A DNA stretch of 9,414 bases, from positions 1-9,414 of the forward strand of contig JAJZEH010000114.1 in the NCBI GenBank assembly GCA_021805725.1. Direction: 5' to 3'. Origin of the DNA: Pseudomonadota bacterium. Its GTDB lineage: Bacteria; Pseudomonadota; Gammaproteobacteria; Burkholderiales; Ferrovaceae. The notes under the pieces are model-generated. The model was not told where the DNA came from. It made no database searches and saw only the letters and a list, made by a program, of their open reading frames with translations. How positions within the stretch are numbered: position 1 is the first letter of the stretch; each line of letters starts with the position of its first letter. This document shows positions 1 through 7,713 of the stretch, one piece after another. Position numbers and translations under genes: made by a program.

Positions 1-1
1 A

Positions 2-544
2 GACGCCGAGCGCGCTGTTGCCGAGCATCGCCTCGATCTTGAAAAATCCCAACGACTGCCCAAGATATCACTGCTGGCCCAGCACGACGTGGACCCTACA
101 TTGGCTTCGTCACGGGCCGGGGTGGCACTGACGATTCCCCTGTGGGATTGGCGAAGCGGGCAAGTGGCGCAGGCGCAGGCAGATCTTTCGCGTTCGCGCA
201 ATCTGGCTGCATCGCGGCGCTTGATGCTCAGTGAATCGCTTGAAGCCAGCTACAACCAGTACAAGATTGCCAGCAATCAGGTGTCCATGCTGGAAAACCA
301 GCTCCTGGCCCAGGCGGCTGAAGCGCAGCGCATTGCAGAGGCCGCCTACCGTTACGGTGAGCGCGGTATCCTGGAATGGCTCAATGCGCAAAGAACCTAC
401 CGTGCTGCCCGAAATGAGCTCATTACCGCGCGCTATGAGCTTGCAGCAGTCTCCATCGAGATTGACAGGCTACGTTCCATGCCTGCCCTCAACACGACGC
501 CCGCGACCCTCACTCATCCCGCCCAGATCCCCACGTTGCCATGA
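2..544 (+). CDS. czcC: CzcC-like outer-membrane efflux channel (TolC/OEP family), 5' end missing
   Basis: This is the C-terminal part of an outer-membrane factor that forms the exit duct of a tripartite RND metal pump. The frame is open to the left edge, so the true start lies outside; the GTG at 89 is internal. About 180 residues are visible, against 400 or more in a full family member. The pattern is that of the second OEP repeat: a strand-like segment with the family's 'VALTIPLWDW' type turn, then a long alpha-helical hairpin rich in Ala, Gln and Arg. The later helix carries the typical 'YRYGERGILEWLNAQRTY' block, where F/Y-x-x-G followed by a D/E-x-L-x-A-Q-R motif is usual. The stop overlaps the next start as ATGA (541-544), which implies translational coupling to the adaptor. 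The family call is firm; the metal is inferred from the neighbours only. Confidence 0.88.
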   Translation, partial: DAERAVAEHRLDLEKSQRLPKISLLAQHDVDPTLASSRAGVALTIPLWDWRSGQVAQAQADLSRSRNLAASRRLMLSESLEASYNQYKIASNQVSMLENQLLAQAAEAQRIAEAAYRYGERGILEWLNAQRTYRAARNELITARYELAAVSIEIDRLRSMPALNTTPATLTHPAQIPTLP

Positions 545-1758
545 ATGTCTTGAAAACCATACAGGCGTTATCTTCCCGCACGAAAGTCATGGTTCTGGCT
601 GGGGTGGCGATCGCGGCCCTTGCAGCGTTCGGACTGTGGTCATTTCTGCCGCTGGGTGCGCCCAAACCGCAGGCCCAGGGGGCCATCGCCCAGGATCCGT
701 TCATTATCGACATTGCTGGTGGCGGCAAGGATCAGGCCGCGCCAGCCTGGGTCATTCCAGTGGAGCCAGTGGCAATCAAACCTTTCGCCGAAACGTTGCG
801 TGTGACGGGCAAGGTCGATTTTGACGAGCAGCGGGTGGCCCGGATTGGCGCGACCGTGACCGGCCGCGTGACGGAAATCCTGGCCGCGCCAGGCGAGTCT
901 GTGAAACGCGGGAATGTACTGGCGCGCATTCACTCAACCGAGCTTGGGCAGGCGCAGCTTGCCTATTTGAAGGCACGGGCATCTGACGAACTGGCCCGCA
1001 ATGCCTATGATCGCGCACGCATTCTCTTCAAGGAAAATGTCATCGCCCAGGCAGATCTTCTGCGACGTGAAAGCGAGGCCGCGACGGCGCAAGCAGAGCA
1101 ACGCGCCATGACGGACCAGTTGCGCGTGCTGGGCATCTCTGCCGACCAGATCGAAGTGCTCGGCAGAACAGGTTCCGTTAATTCGATTGCGCCTGTCATC
1201 TCCAGCATTACTGGCACGGTGGTTGAACGCCGGATCGTGCAGGGCCAGGTGGTCCAGCCTGCCGATGCGCTGTTTACGGTGGCGGATCTTTCCGAGGTTT
1301 GGGTCACCGCCCAGGTGCCTGAGCAGGAAGCCTACCTCCTGGGACTGGGCCAGGAAATGCTGATTGAGGTGCCTGGCCTGAAGAATCGCAATTTCAAGGG
1401 GCGGTTGATTTACGTGGGCGAGTTGGTCAGTGCCGATACGAGAACGGTTCCGGCGCGAACCAGCGTGGATAACGCGGATCGGCAACTCAAACCAGGCATG
1501 ATGGCCAATATGCTGATTTTTGGAAAACCGGCGGATCATCCGGTCGTTCCTGCAAGCGCCGTGGTGCGCGAGGAGGGCTATGACCACGTTTTTGTGTCAG
1601 AGTCTCCAACCCGTTTTCGCCTCACCGTGGTCAAACTCGGCCCCGAGAGCAATGGCGTGCGGCCGGTGCTTTCCGGGTTGGAGCCAGGCACGTTGATCGT
1701 GACCGACCAGGCCTACCACCTCAACAACGAGCGGAAAAAACGCCTTGGTGGCGGCTAA
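541..1758 (+). CDS. czcB: CzcB-like periplasmic adaptor (RND membrane fusion protein)
   Basis: This adaptor links the inner-membrane pump to the outer-membrane channel in a metal-efflux complex. The 405 residues suit the family. A single hydrophobic anchor or uncleaved signal lies at about 16-37. The first lipoyl half is near 100-131 ('GATVTGRVTEILAAPGESV'), an alpha hairpin rich in Ala, Glu and Arg spans about 132-212, and the second lipoyl half is near 216-248 (from 'IAPVISSITGTVVERR'). A beta-barrel follows at about 249-328 and a membrane-proximal domain at about 330-395. There is no His-rich or Met-rich N-terminal metal-binding stretch, so metal choice cannot be read here. The start is set by the ATGA overlap with the channel gene; no clear Shine-Dalgarno precedes it, so it probably depends on coupling. 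The pump gene begins 15 bases downstream. CusB-type adaptors have the same domain layout, so the czc name is by operon type. Confidence 0.9.
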   Translation: MNVLKTIQALSSRTKVMVLAGVAIAALAAFGLWSFLPLGAPKPQAQGAIAQDPFIIDIAGGGKDQAAPAWVIPVEPVAIKPFAETLRVTGKVDFDEQRVARIGATVTGRVTEILAAPGESVKRGNVLARIHSTELGQAQLAYLKARASDELARNAYDRARILFKENVIAQADLLRRESEAATAQAEQRAMTDQLRVLGISADQIEVLGRTGSVNSIAPVISSITGTVVERRIVQGQVVQPADALFTVADLSEVWVTAQVPEQEAYLLGLGQEMLIEVPGLKNRNFKGRLIYVGELVSADTRTVPARTSVDNADRQLKPGMMANMLIFGKPADHPVVPASAVVREEGYDHVFVSESPTRFRLTVVKLGPESNGVRPVLSGLEPGTLIVTDQAYHLNNERKKRLGGG

Positions 1759-1773
1759 GGGAACATTTCAGCA

Positions 1774-4700
1774 ATGATTCGTGCCATCGTTCGCACCGCT
1801 TTGGGACAACGCATGATCGTTGTCGTGCTGGCGGTTGTATTGCTCATTGCCGGGATCATTGCCGTGAATCGCCTGGCCGTCGATGCCTTTCCCGATGTGA
1901 CGAATGTTCAGGTCCAGATCGCAGCGGAAGTCCCGGGCAGATCACCAGAAGAAGTCGAGCGCTTCGTGACTGTCCCCATCGAGATCGCGATGACGGGGTT
2001 GCCAGGTTTGAGCGAGATGCGCTCCCTCAATCGCAACGGTGTCGCTGTGCTGACCCTGGTCTTTACCGACAAGACAGATGTTTACTTCGCGCGCCAGATT
2101 GTCCTGGAGCGGCTTATCGAGGTCATGGGCCAGATGCCGGTGGGGGTAACCCCCGTATTGGGGCCGGTCTCGACGGGCCTGGGTGAGGTTTATCAGTACA
2201 CGCTGGAACATCCCTCGGCGGGCAATCGGCCGCTGACTGTGGAGGAACTGACGGAGCACAGGATCATTCAGGATTGGGTGGTGCGTCCCATGTTGCGCAA
2301 CGTCCCGGGGGTTGCAGAAATCAACACCATGGGGGGCTACGTCCGCGAGTATCAGGTCCTGGCAGATCCCCAGCGATTGCGCCATCACAGGATTTCACTC
2401 CAGGATGTTTATGCAGCCCTGGCGCGCAACAATGCCAACTCCGGCGGCGGGCAGCTCCCGGTCTATGCCGAGCGTTACCTGATTCGTGGTGTTGGCCTGA
2501 TCAGCAGCCTGCAGGACATTGAAAACATCGTGCTCAAGGAAGTGGCGGGCACGCCGATTTTTGTGCATGACGTGGCTGAGGTCAAACTGGGGACCGAGGT
2601 GCGTCAGGGCGCCGTCGTCAAGAATGGCGTGACGGAATCGGTTGCGGGGATCATCCAGATGCAGCGCGGCGGCAACGCTCGCGAAATCGTGACACGCATC
2701 AAAGAGAAGGTGGCCGATATCAACAATCGCCATCTGCTCCCGGACGGTCTGCAGATTGTCCCCTTCTATGACCGGACCAACCTGGTGGATGCGGCTCTTT
2801 CCAATATCGCCAAGGTACTCATCGAAGGCGTCCTGCTGGTGATCGTCGTGCTTTATGTGTACCTCGGCGATGTGCGCTCATCCATCATTGTCACGGCCAC
2901 GCTTGTCCTGACTCCCCTGCTGACCTTCATCGTCATGAACCAGTATGGCCTTACCGCCAACCTCATGTCGCTGGGAGGGCTTGCCATCGCGATAGGCATC
3001 ATGGTGGACGGATCCGTGGTCGTCGTGGAAAACGCCTTTGCCCGGCTGGGAGAGCCTGCAGAGAAGAAGCCTTCCAAGGCCAGGGTGATTCTGGATGCGG
3101 CCTCCGAAGTGGGGAAACCCGTTCTTTTCGGCGTAGGCATCATCATCCTGGTGTTCATGCCGCTGCTGTCCCTGCAGGGGATGGAAGGCAAGATGTTTGC
3201 TCCGCTTGCAATCACCATAGGCATTGCATTGAGCATATCGCTCATCCTGTCATTCACCCTTTCCCCCGTGTTGTGCTCATACATTCTCAAGGGGGGCGGT
3301 GAGCATGACACGCCCCTTGTGGCGCGCCTTAAGACGCCATACCTGAAAACTCTCAAGTGGGCCCTCGGCCATCCGCGCCAGGTGATTGTCTTCGCCGTTG
3401 TGGCATTGTCAATCAGCGTGTTCCTCTTTCAGTTCCTGGGGAAAGCATTTATCCCCATCATGAAGGAGGGGGCCATTACGCCAGTCATCACCCGCGCGGC
3501 CAACATCACCCTTGATGAGTCGGTGAAGCTGGAATTCGAAGCGCTCAGGCGCATTGCCGCGATTCCGGGCGTCGACATGGTGGTTTCCCGCCTTGGGCGA
3601 GGGCAATCGGCCGCCGACCCGGGTCAGCCCAACGAATCGGATCCTATCGTCTCGCTCAAACCGGCAAAGCAACGCGAATTCAGCCAGGACCAGATTGCGG
3701 ACAAGGTGCGCAACGCATTGCACACGTTGCCCGGACTTGAAACGGCCATTTCACAACCCATTGCTGCACGGGTGGACGAAATGGTCTCTGGCGTGCGCTC
3801 TCAGGTCGCTGTCAAGATTTTTGGAGATGACATTAACCAATTGCGTCAATTGGGAAACCAGATCGGACGCGTTCTGGGTGGCATGCACGGGGCCACCGAT
3901 TTGCGCATCGAGCAGGTGACGGGGCAGAACTACCTCACGCTGGTCATCGACCGCGAGGCCATTGCGCGTTACGGCCTGAACGTGGAAGACGTCAACAACG
4001 TCATCGAAATCGCCAATGGGGGTCGTGTGGCAACGCAGGTCTATGACGGGGAGCGGCGTTTTCCCCTGGTGCTGCGCTATCCCGCATCGTACCGTGACAG
4101 CATTGAAGCGTTTGAAAGCATTACGCTCAACTCGCCCGGCGGTGCTCTGGTACCCCTTAGGGAACTGGCAGATATCAAGATAGTGGACGGGCCATCGCAA
4201 ATCTCGAGGGAGTCCGGCAAGCGACGGCTGGTGGTGGGGGTCAACGTGGAGGGCCGCGACCTGGGTGGGTTCGTCCAGGAGGCGCAGGACAGAATCGCCA
4301 GTCAGGTGAGCCTTCCCCAAGGGTATGTCCTGGATTGGGGCGGTCAATTCGAAAACATGCAACGTGCCATGGCGCGACTCATGATCATCATCCCGGTCAC
4401 GATCCTGGCCATTTTCTTTCTGCTTTTTGTGCTGTTCAACTCGATCAGGGTGGGGACGCTGATCATCCTTGTCTTGCCCTTTGCATCCATTGGCGGCGTT
4501 CTGGGTTTGTTTGCAATGGGCGAGTACCTGTCCGTGCCAGCGGCGGTGGGTTTCATCAACCTATGGGGCATCGCAGTGCTCAACGGCGTGGTGCTCGTGT
4601 CCTTCATTCGTCAGTTGCGCGATGAGGGTATGTCCACCGAAGAGGCCGTATATCATGGGTGTCAGAGCCGTTTTCGCCCTGTGATGATGACGGCCAGTGT

Positions 4701-4875
4701 GGCCATGCTGGCGCTGTTGCCGATGCTTTTCTCCAGCGGCCCGGGTTCGGAAGTCACGCGGCCCCTTGCCGTAGTAGTGATCTTTGGTTTGCTGTCGTCC
4801 ACCTCGCTGACATTGCTGGTTCTGCCCGTGCTCTACCCATACTTTGAGGACCGACCCGCCGAAATTACTGGCTGA
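1774..4875 (+). CDS. czcA: CzcA-like heavy-metal efflux RND pump (HME-RND)
   Basis: This is the proton-driven inner-membrane pump of the complex, 1033 residues and full length for the family. The N-terminal helix (about 11-32) is followed by 'VDAFPDVTNVQVQI' (36-49), a hallmark of the HME branch. Two large periplasmic loops separate helix groups near 346-500 and 865-1025. Transmembrane helix 4 carries 'MVDGSVVVVEN' (410-420), keeping D412 and E419, which match the proton-relay Asp and Glu known in CzcA. The DFG of classic Zn/Co/Cd pumps is replaced by A406-I407-G408. The porter domain ('RSQVAVKIFGDD', 'QISRESGKRRLVV') reads closer to CzcA than to CusA. At two places where I recall CusA having copper-relay methionines I see none. 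The substrate is therefore probably a divalent cation, unproven. AAGGGA (1757-1762) lies 11 bases before the ATG. The C-terminal end meets no other gene. Confidence 0.92.
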   Translation: MIRAIVRTALGQRMIVVVLAVVLLIAGIIAVNRLAVDAFPDVTNVQVQIAAEVPGRSPEEVERFVTVPIEIAMTGLPGLSEMRSLNRNGVAVLTLVFTDKTDVYFARQIVLERLIEVMGQMPVGVTPVLGPVSTGLGEVYQYTLEHPSAGNRPLTVEELTEHRIIQDWVVRPMLRNVPGVAEINTMGGYVREYQVLADPQRLRHHRISLQDVYAALARNNANSGGGQLPVYAERYLIRGVGLISSLQDIENIVLKEVAGTPIFVHDVAEVKLGTEVRQGAVVKNGVTESVAGIIQMQRGGNAREIVTRIKEKVADINNRHLLPDGLQIVPFYDRTNLVDAALSNIAKVLIEGVLLVIVVLYVYLGDVRSSIIVTATLVLTPLLTFIVMNQYGLTANLMSLGGLAIAIGIMVDGSVVVVENAFARLGEPAEKKPSKARVILDAASEVGKPVLFGVGIIILVFMPLLSLQGMEGKMFAPLAITIGIALSISLILSFTLSPVLCSYILKGGGEHDTPLVARLKTPYLKTLKWALGHPRQVIVFAVVALSISVFLFQFLGKAFIPIMKEGAITPVITRAANITLDESVKLEFEALRRIAAIPGVDMVVSRLGRGQSAADPGQPNESDPIVSLKPAKQREFSQDQIADKVRNALHTLPGLETAISQPIAARVDEMVSGVRSQVAVKIFGDDINQLRQLGNQIGRVLGGMHGATDLRIEQVTGQNYLTLVIDREAIARYGLNVEDVNNVIEIANGGRVATQVYDGERRFPLVLRYPASYRDSIEAFESITLNSPGGALVPLRELADIKIVDGPSQISRESGKRRLVVGVNVEGRDLGGFVQEAQDRIASQVSLPQGYVLDWGGQFENMQRAMARLMIIIPVTILAIFFLLFVLFNSIRVGTLIILVLPFASIGGVLGLFAMGEYLSVPAAVGFINLWGIAVLNGVVLVSFIRQLRDEGMSTEEAVYHGCQSRFRPVMMTASVAMLALLPMLFSSGPGSEVTRPLAVVVIFGLLSSTSLTLLVLPVLYPYFEDRPAEITG

Positions 4876-4983
4876 GTCGCAAGTTCTTGTAAAAAAATGT
4901 TTCCCCTGGCCGTTTTGTTGCCAATTGGCGACGCGGTCAATCTTATGGGAATCAATCCGCTTGGTTGGAACATCCGCATGGTC

Positions 4984-4999
4984 GTCGCCATTTGGCGAC
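4984..4999. repeat. Inverted repeat GTCGCC-ATTT-GGCGAC in the czcA-antiporter gap
   Basis: A perfect 6-base inverted repeat with a 4-base loop lies in the 184-base gap after the pump gene. Its right arm, with two flanking T bases (TTGGCGAC, 4992-4999), also occurs at 4925-4932. Another octamer, CAATTGGC, occurs at 4922-4929 and again at 5034-5041 over the proposed -10 box. No T run follows, so it is a poor intrinsic terminator. It may be a regulator site, but eight-base matches can arise by chance. Confidence 0.3.
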
Positions 5000-5009
5000 T
5001 CATCAGGCC

Positions 5010-5037
5010 TTGTCGGCTTCCGAAGTGTGATTACAAT
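5010..5037 (+). promoter_or_regulatory. Possible sigma-70 promoter for the antiporter-ybdK pair
   Basis: TTGTCG (5010-5015) and TACAAT (5032-5037) are separated by 16 bases. The -10 box is one base off consensus and the -35 box is weak. Transcription would start near 5044, just upstream of the ATG codons at 5060 and 5075. This agrees with starting the antiporter there rather than inside the pump gene. It was found by eye only. Confidence 0.35.
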
Positions 5038-5059
5038 TGGCCCATCCCATTATGAGTCA

Positions 5060-6283
5060 ATGCGAATCGACACAATGATTCACAGCTTTCAGCCGGCAAC
5101 ACCCTTTGAGTTTGGATTTTTGATGCGCATCGCCACGGCCCTGCTATTTGCAGCTCTGGCAGGCGAAGGCCTTTGGCATTTTGCAAGGCTTCCGCGCATC
5201 ACAGGTCATGCATTGGCCGGACTGGTGTTGGGTCCCTTGGGTCTGGGCTGGTTCAGCTCGGTGGATTTTTCCTACTTCAAGGTGCTGATTGATCTTGCCT
5301 TGTCTTTGCTGCTTTTCGAGCTTGGGATTCATGTGCATCTGCGCTGGTTGCGGGATAACCCCTGGGTAATTATTTCCAGCCTGCTGGAATCCACGCTGAC
5401 CTTCTGTGCTGTCTTTGCCATGTTGACCCTGACCGGGAATGACGCAAGATTGGCGGCCAGCGTTGCAGCCATTGCCATTGGAACGTCACCTGCCATCGTC
5501 ATGCGCGTGGTGGCAGAAATGCGGGCCCAGGGCCAGGTGACACAACGGCTCTTCGTGCTTTGTGCGCTTAACATGACCTATTCGGTCGTTGCATCCAAGC
5601 TGTTGATTGGGGGGCTGCATGGTGCATTCAAGGGTGATTGGCTCATCGCCGTGGTTCATCCGCTCTATCTGTTGCTGGGATCCCTTGGGGTAGGGGCAGC
5701 GCTGGCGTTATCGTTCAAATTGCTGCGCAATCTGTTTGCCCTCTCGGATGAGCAGGGCGTTGCGGTACTGTTTGGACTTTTACTGCTGGTGCTGTCATTT
5801 TTGGAAATCCTGTCCTTGCCGGTCGTTCTGGCCCCCTTGCTGGGCGGCATGATGGTGAAATACCTTGATCCGCGCCCGCATCTGTGGCCCAGGCATTTTG
5901 GGACTGCGGGCACCATTCTGATCATCATGCTTTTTGTTTTGACGGGTGCAACGCTGACTTGGGGGGATGTGGCTACTGGGGGTGGGGTAGCCTTGACGTT
6001 GCTCGGCATCAGATGGTTGGCCAAAAGTGCCGGGGTAATGCTGATCGGGCCCGTCAGCGGCCTGAGCCTGCGCCAATCCCTGGGTCTGGGATTGGCCCTG
6101 ATCCCCATGTCGGCGGTGGCCTTTCTCCTGGTGGAAGACTTAAGGTCGCTCTATCCTGAATTCGGGAACAGGGTAGGTGCCATCGTCCTGAGCATGCTTG
6201 CGGTCATGGAGCTGGTGAGTCCCATCGTGATGCAATGGGTGCTTCGATTCACCGGTGAGACTGGAAAGGAGCGAACCTCGTGA
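5060..6283 (+). CDS. CPA2 (Kef-like) cation:proton antiporter, membrane domain only
   Basis: This is an integral membrane exchanger of the monovalent cation:proton antiporter-2 superfamily, expected to swap K+ or Na+ for H+ at the inner membrane. From the ATG at 5060 it has 407 residues and about 11-13 hydrophobic helices. Family marks include '[16 protein letters not shown]' (44-59), '[15 protein letters not shown]' (76-90) and the helix break 'GTSPAIV' (141-147). It ends soon after the last helix, so the C-terminal RCK/TrkA-N domain of KefB/KefC is absent. Where CPA2 proteins usually carry an Asp pair or Gln-Asp, this one seems to read N171-M172. The frame stays open back to 4844, inside the pump gene, but that extension is hydrophilic and unlike the family. 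ATG codons at 5075 and 5123 are also possible starts, and none has a strong ribosome site. The stop overlaps the ligase start as GTGA. Ion specificity is unknown. Confidence 0.85.
   Translation: MRIDTMIHSFQPATPFEFGFLMRIATALLFAALAGEGLWHFARLPRITGHALAGLVLGPLGLGWFSSVDFSYFKVLIDLALSLLLFELGIHVHLRWLRDNPWVIISSLLESTLTFCAVFAMLTLTGNDARLAASVAAIAIGTSPAIVMRVVAEMRAQGQVTQRLFVLCALNMTYSVVASKLLIGGLHGAFKGDWLIAVVHPLYLLLGSLGVGAALALSFKLLRNLFALSDEQGVAVLFGLLLLVLSFLEILSLPVVLAPLLGGMMVKYLDPRPHLWPRHFGTAGTILIIMLFVLTGATLTWGDVATGGGVALTLLGIRWLAKSAGVMLIGPVSGLSLRQSLGLGLALIPMSAVAFLLVEDLRSLYPEFGNRVGAIVLSMLAVMELVSPIVMQWVLRFTGETGKERTS
6265..6271 (+). promoter_or_regulatory. Shine-Dalgarno AAAGGAG for the GTG start of ybdK
   Basis: AAAGGAG ends eight bases before the GTG at 6280. 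It supports that unusual start codon and the 4-base overlap with the antiporter stop. Confidence 0.7.
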
Positions 6284-7395
6284 CGCTGGGCATATTCGCA
6301 TCATCCCCACCGCTGACACTGGGTGTCGAACTTGAAATGCAAATCGTTAACACACACGATTATGACTTGGTCTCTTCGGCTCCAGACCTGTTGCGCATGC
6401 TCTCAAAAAAGAAGCAGCCCTGGGACGTCAAACCCGAAATCACCATGAGCATGATTGAAATGGCTACCGGGGTCTGTGTTAGCCATGCCGAGGTTCTGGA
6501 GCAGCTGGCCGAAATCCGCGATGGCATGGTGGCCTGTGCGGACCGTTTGAATGTCGGGGTCTGTGGTGGTGGAACCCACGGCTTCCAGCACTGGGGTGAG
6601 CGCAAGATTTTCGCCACCCCCCGGTTTGATCACATTTCAGACCTTTATGGTTACCTCGCGAAGCAGTTCACCATTTTTGGCCAGCATGTCCATGTGGGCT
6701 GTCCGGACCCCGATTCGGCACTTTATACGCTGCACGCCCTGTCGCGATTCGTTCCGCATTTTATTGCGCTGAGCGCAGCCTCTCCATTTGTGCAGGGGCA
6801 CGATACGGGGTTTCAGTCTGCGCGCTTGAACTCCGTTTTCGCTTTCCCTCTGAGCGGCCGTGCTCCCTTTGTGGAGACCTGGGAGGATTTTTGCCGTTAC
6901 TACGAAGGGATGACGGCTACCGGCATCGTCACGAGCATGAAGGATTTTTACTGGGACATCCGGCCCAAGCCAGAGTACGGCACCATTGAGGTTCGGGTTA
7001 TGGACACGCCCCTGACCATTGCGCGCGCTGCCCAGTTGGCCGCATTTATTCAGTCACTCGTGCGCTACCTGACCCTGGAGCGCCCATTTGCCCTGAGCGA
7101 AAAGGACTACCTGGTCTATACGTTCAATCGCTTCCAGGCTTGCAGGTTTGGCTATGAGGGTGCTTATGTGGATCCGCAATCCAACGAGCACCGAACGCTT
7201 TCAGAAGAAATTCTGGCCACATTCGACAAAATTGAGCCTCACGCCATTTTGCTTCGCGCCGACGAGGCCTGTGCCGCGCTACGCCAGGACGTTATGGGCT
7301 TGCGCAGTGATGCAGCTTTGCTTCGCAAGGAATGGCAGGATACGGGGTCGCATTCTGAAGTCGTGCAAAGGCAATGCCAGCGCTGGCGCACTTGA
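6280..7395 (+). CDS. ybdK: YbdK-family carboxylate-amine ligase (glutamate-cysteine ligase type 2 fold)
   Basis: This is an ATP-dependent ligase of the GCS2 family, which joins the gamma-carboxyl of glutamate to an amine such as cysteine. E. coli YbdK has weak glutamate-cysteine ligase activity and its true substrate is unsettled. The 371 residues match the usual family length of about 370. Visible family blocks are '[10 protein letters not shown]' (14-23), which starts the catalytic sheet with its metal-binding glutamates, '[10 protein letters not shown]' (52-61), '[10 protein letters not shown]' (96-105), 'GQHVHVG' (134-140) and '[10 protein letters not shown]' (233-242). The GTG start is supported by AAAGGAG eight bases upstream and overlaps the antiporter stop, so the two proteins are probably made together. 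A cytoplasmic thiol- or peptide-forming role beside a Kef-like antiporter is inference. No truncation is seen. Confidence 0.93.
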   Translation: MTLGIFASSPPLTLGVELEMQIVNTHDYDLVSSAPDLLRMLSKKKQPWDVKPEITMSMIEMATGVCVSHAEVLEQLAEIRDGMVACADRLNVGVCGGGTHGFQHWGERKIFATPRFDHISDLYGYLAKQFTIFGQHVHVGCPDPDSALYTLHALSRFVPHFIALSAASPFVQGHDTGFQSARLNSVFAFPLSGRAPFVETWEDFCRYYEGMTATGIVTSMKDFYWDIRPKPEYGTIEVRVMDTPLTIARAAQLAAFIQSLVRYLTLERPFALSEKDYLVYTFNRFQACRFGYEGAYVDPQSNEHRTLSEEILATFDKIEPHAILLRADEACAALRQDVMGLRSDAALLRKEWQDTGSHSEVVQRQCQRWRT

Positions 7396-7433
7396 GGAAA
7401 CGCGCTCCGCGTGCAGTGATGCCCAAGTTTCCT
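7395..7433 (+). other. Possible RNA hairpin between ybdK and the tRNA promoter
   Basis: ACGCG-CTC-CGCGT (7400-7412) can form a tight 5-bp hairpin directly after the ybdK stop. AGGAAAC (7395-7401) is also complementary to GTTTCCT (7427-7433), giving an outer 7-bp stem that shares two bases (7400-7401) with the hairpin. There is no T run, so it is not a classic terminator. It may protect or end the ybdK message, possibly with Rho. Confidence 0.3.
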
Positions 7434-7461
7434 TGCGCCCGGTACGGCTAAACGGTAGAAT
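7433..7461 (+). promoter_or_regulatory. Promoter of the tRNA-Val gene
   Basis: TTGCGC (7433-7438) and TAGAAT (7456-7461) have the ideal 17-base spacing. The -10 box is one base off consensus. Transcription would start near 7468, seven bases before the mature tRNA 5' end. Its presence shows that the 5' side of the tRNA locus is in its native setting. Confidence 0.6.
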
Positions 7462-7474
7462 GCACAGCTTCGTA

Positions 7475-7512
7475 GGCGCGTAGCTCAGCTGGTTGCACCA
7501 CCTTGACATGGT
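7475..7512 (+). pseudogene. Broken tRNA-Val(GAC): 5' half only, with a D-arm deletion
   Basis: The sequence starts GGCGCGTAGCTCAGCTGGTT, the usual 5' end of proteobacterial tRNA-Val(GAC): acceptor strand, A8, D stem and D loop. It continues through CCACC-TTGACAT-GGT, the anticodon stem and loop with GAC at the anticodon. Two defects are visible. Three bases (AGA in the normal GGTTAGAGCACC) are missing after 7494, which destroys the D stem. After the third base of the 3' anticodon strand the match ends and AT-rich DNA takes over, so the rest of the anticodon stem, variable loop, T arm and acceptor 3' strand are absent. I could not find the missing half (GGTTCGAA T loop, acceptor return) anywhere in the window. 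It cannot make a working tRNA. Confidence 0.85.
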
Positions 7513-7665
7513 TTATGAGGTTGTTATTAGACCGCATTACTTATTGAAGTATAAGTGTATTTACATACATAACCATATTAGTTCTGACAAAAACGTATAA
7601 AACCGTTTGTAAAAGTAGTAGTTATGTTGTGCAACAATATACGATGATGTCCTGAACACCACCTT
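7496..7665 (+). repeat. Direct repeat CACCACCTT: tRNA anticodon arm and a copy inside the AT-rich block
   Basis: CACCACCTT at 7496-7504 is the 5' anticodon arm of the broken tRNA. The same nine bases recur at 7657-7665. The second copy is followed at a tRNA-like distance by a G run (7673-7678) that resembles the GGTGGGGGT of intact tRNA-Val. Anticodon arms are common crossover sites for tyrosine integrases, so this may be a decayed attachment-site core. Nine bases is short, so chance is possible. Confidence 0.35.
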
Positions 7666-7693
7666 TAGCTGAGGGGGGTATGTTCAAGCTAAA
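7664..7693. repeat. Inverted repeat TTTAGCT ... AGCTAAA in the AT-rich block
   Basis: A perfect 7-base inverted repeat (7664-7670 and 7687-7693) encloses 16 bases containing a run of six G. No T run follows, so termination is unlikely. It could be a protein-binding dyad or an RNA hairpin of unknown role. Confidence 0.35.
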
Positions 7694-7713
7694 CAAGCAT
7701 CGTAAACTGCGAT

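Noticed and set aside
934..1587. 217-codon - strand frame opposite czcB
   Set aside because: It is antisense to a well-supported adaptor gene, with His/Arg-rich composition typical of a reverse-strand shadow.
4844..5059. Upstream extension of the antiporter frame beginning inside the end of czcA
   Set aside because: The extra 72 residues are not like the family, overlap the pump gene by 32 bases, and lie upstream of the likely promoter at 5010-5037.
7496..7665. CACCACCTT repeats as a 9-base target-site duplication around a ~150-base insertion
   Set aside because: The first copy is followed by genuine tRNA sequence (GACATGGT). In an insertion with target duplication that sequence should follow the second copy. 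The interval also lacks matching terminal inverted repeats.
7643..7702. A complete tRNA-like gene in the AT-rich block (T-loop-like TTCAAGC at 7683-7689)
   Set aside because: A T-loop consensus and a partly paired T stem exist, but there is no room for a D arm, the acceptor strands mismatch, and no CCA follows.
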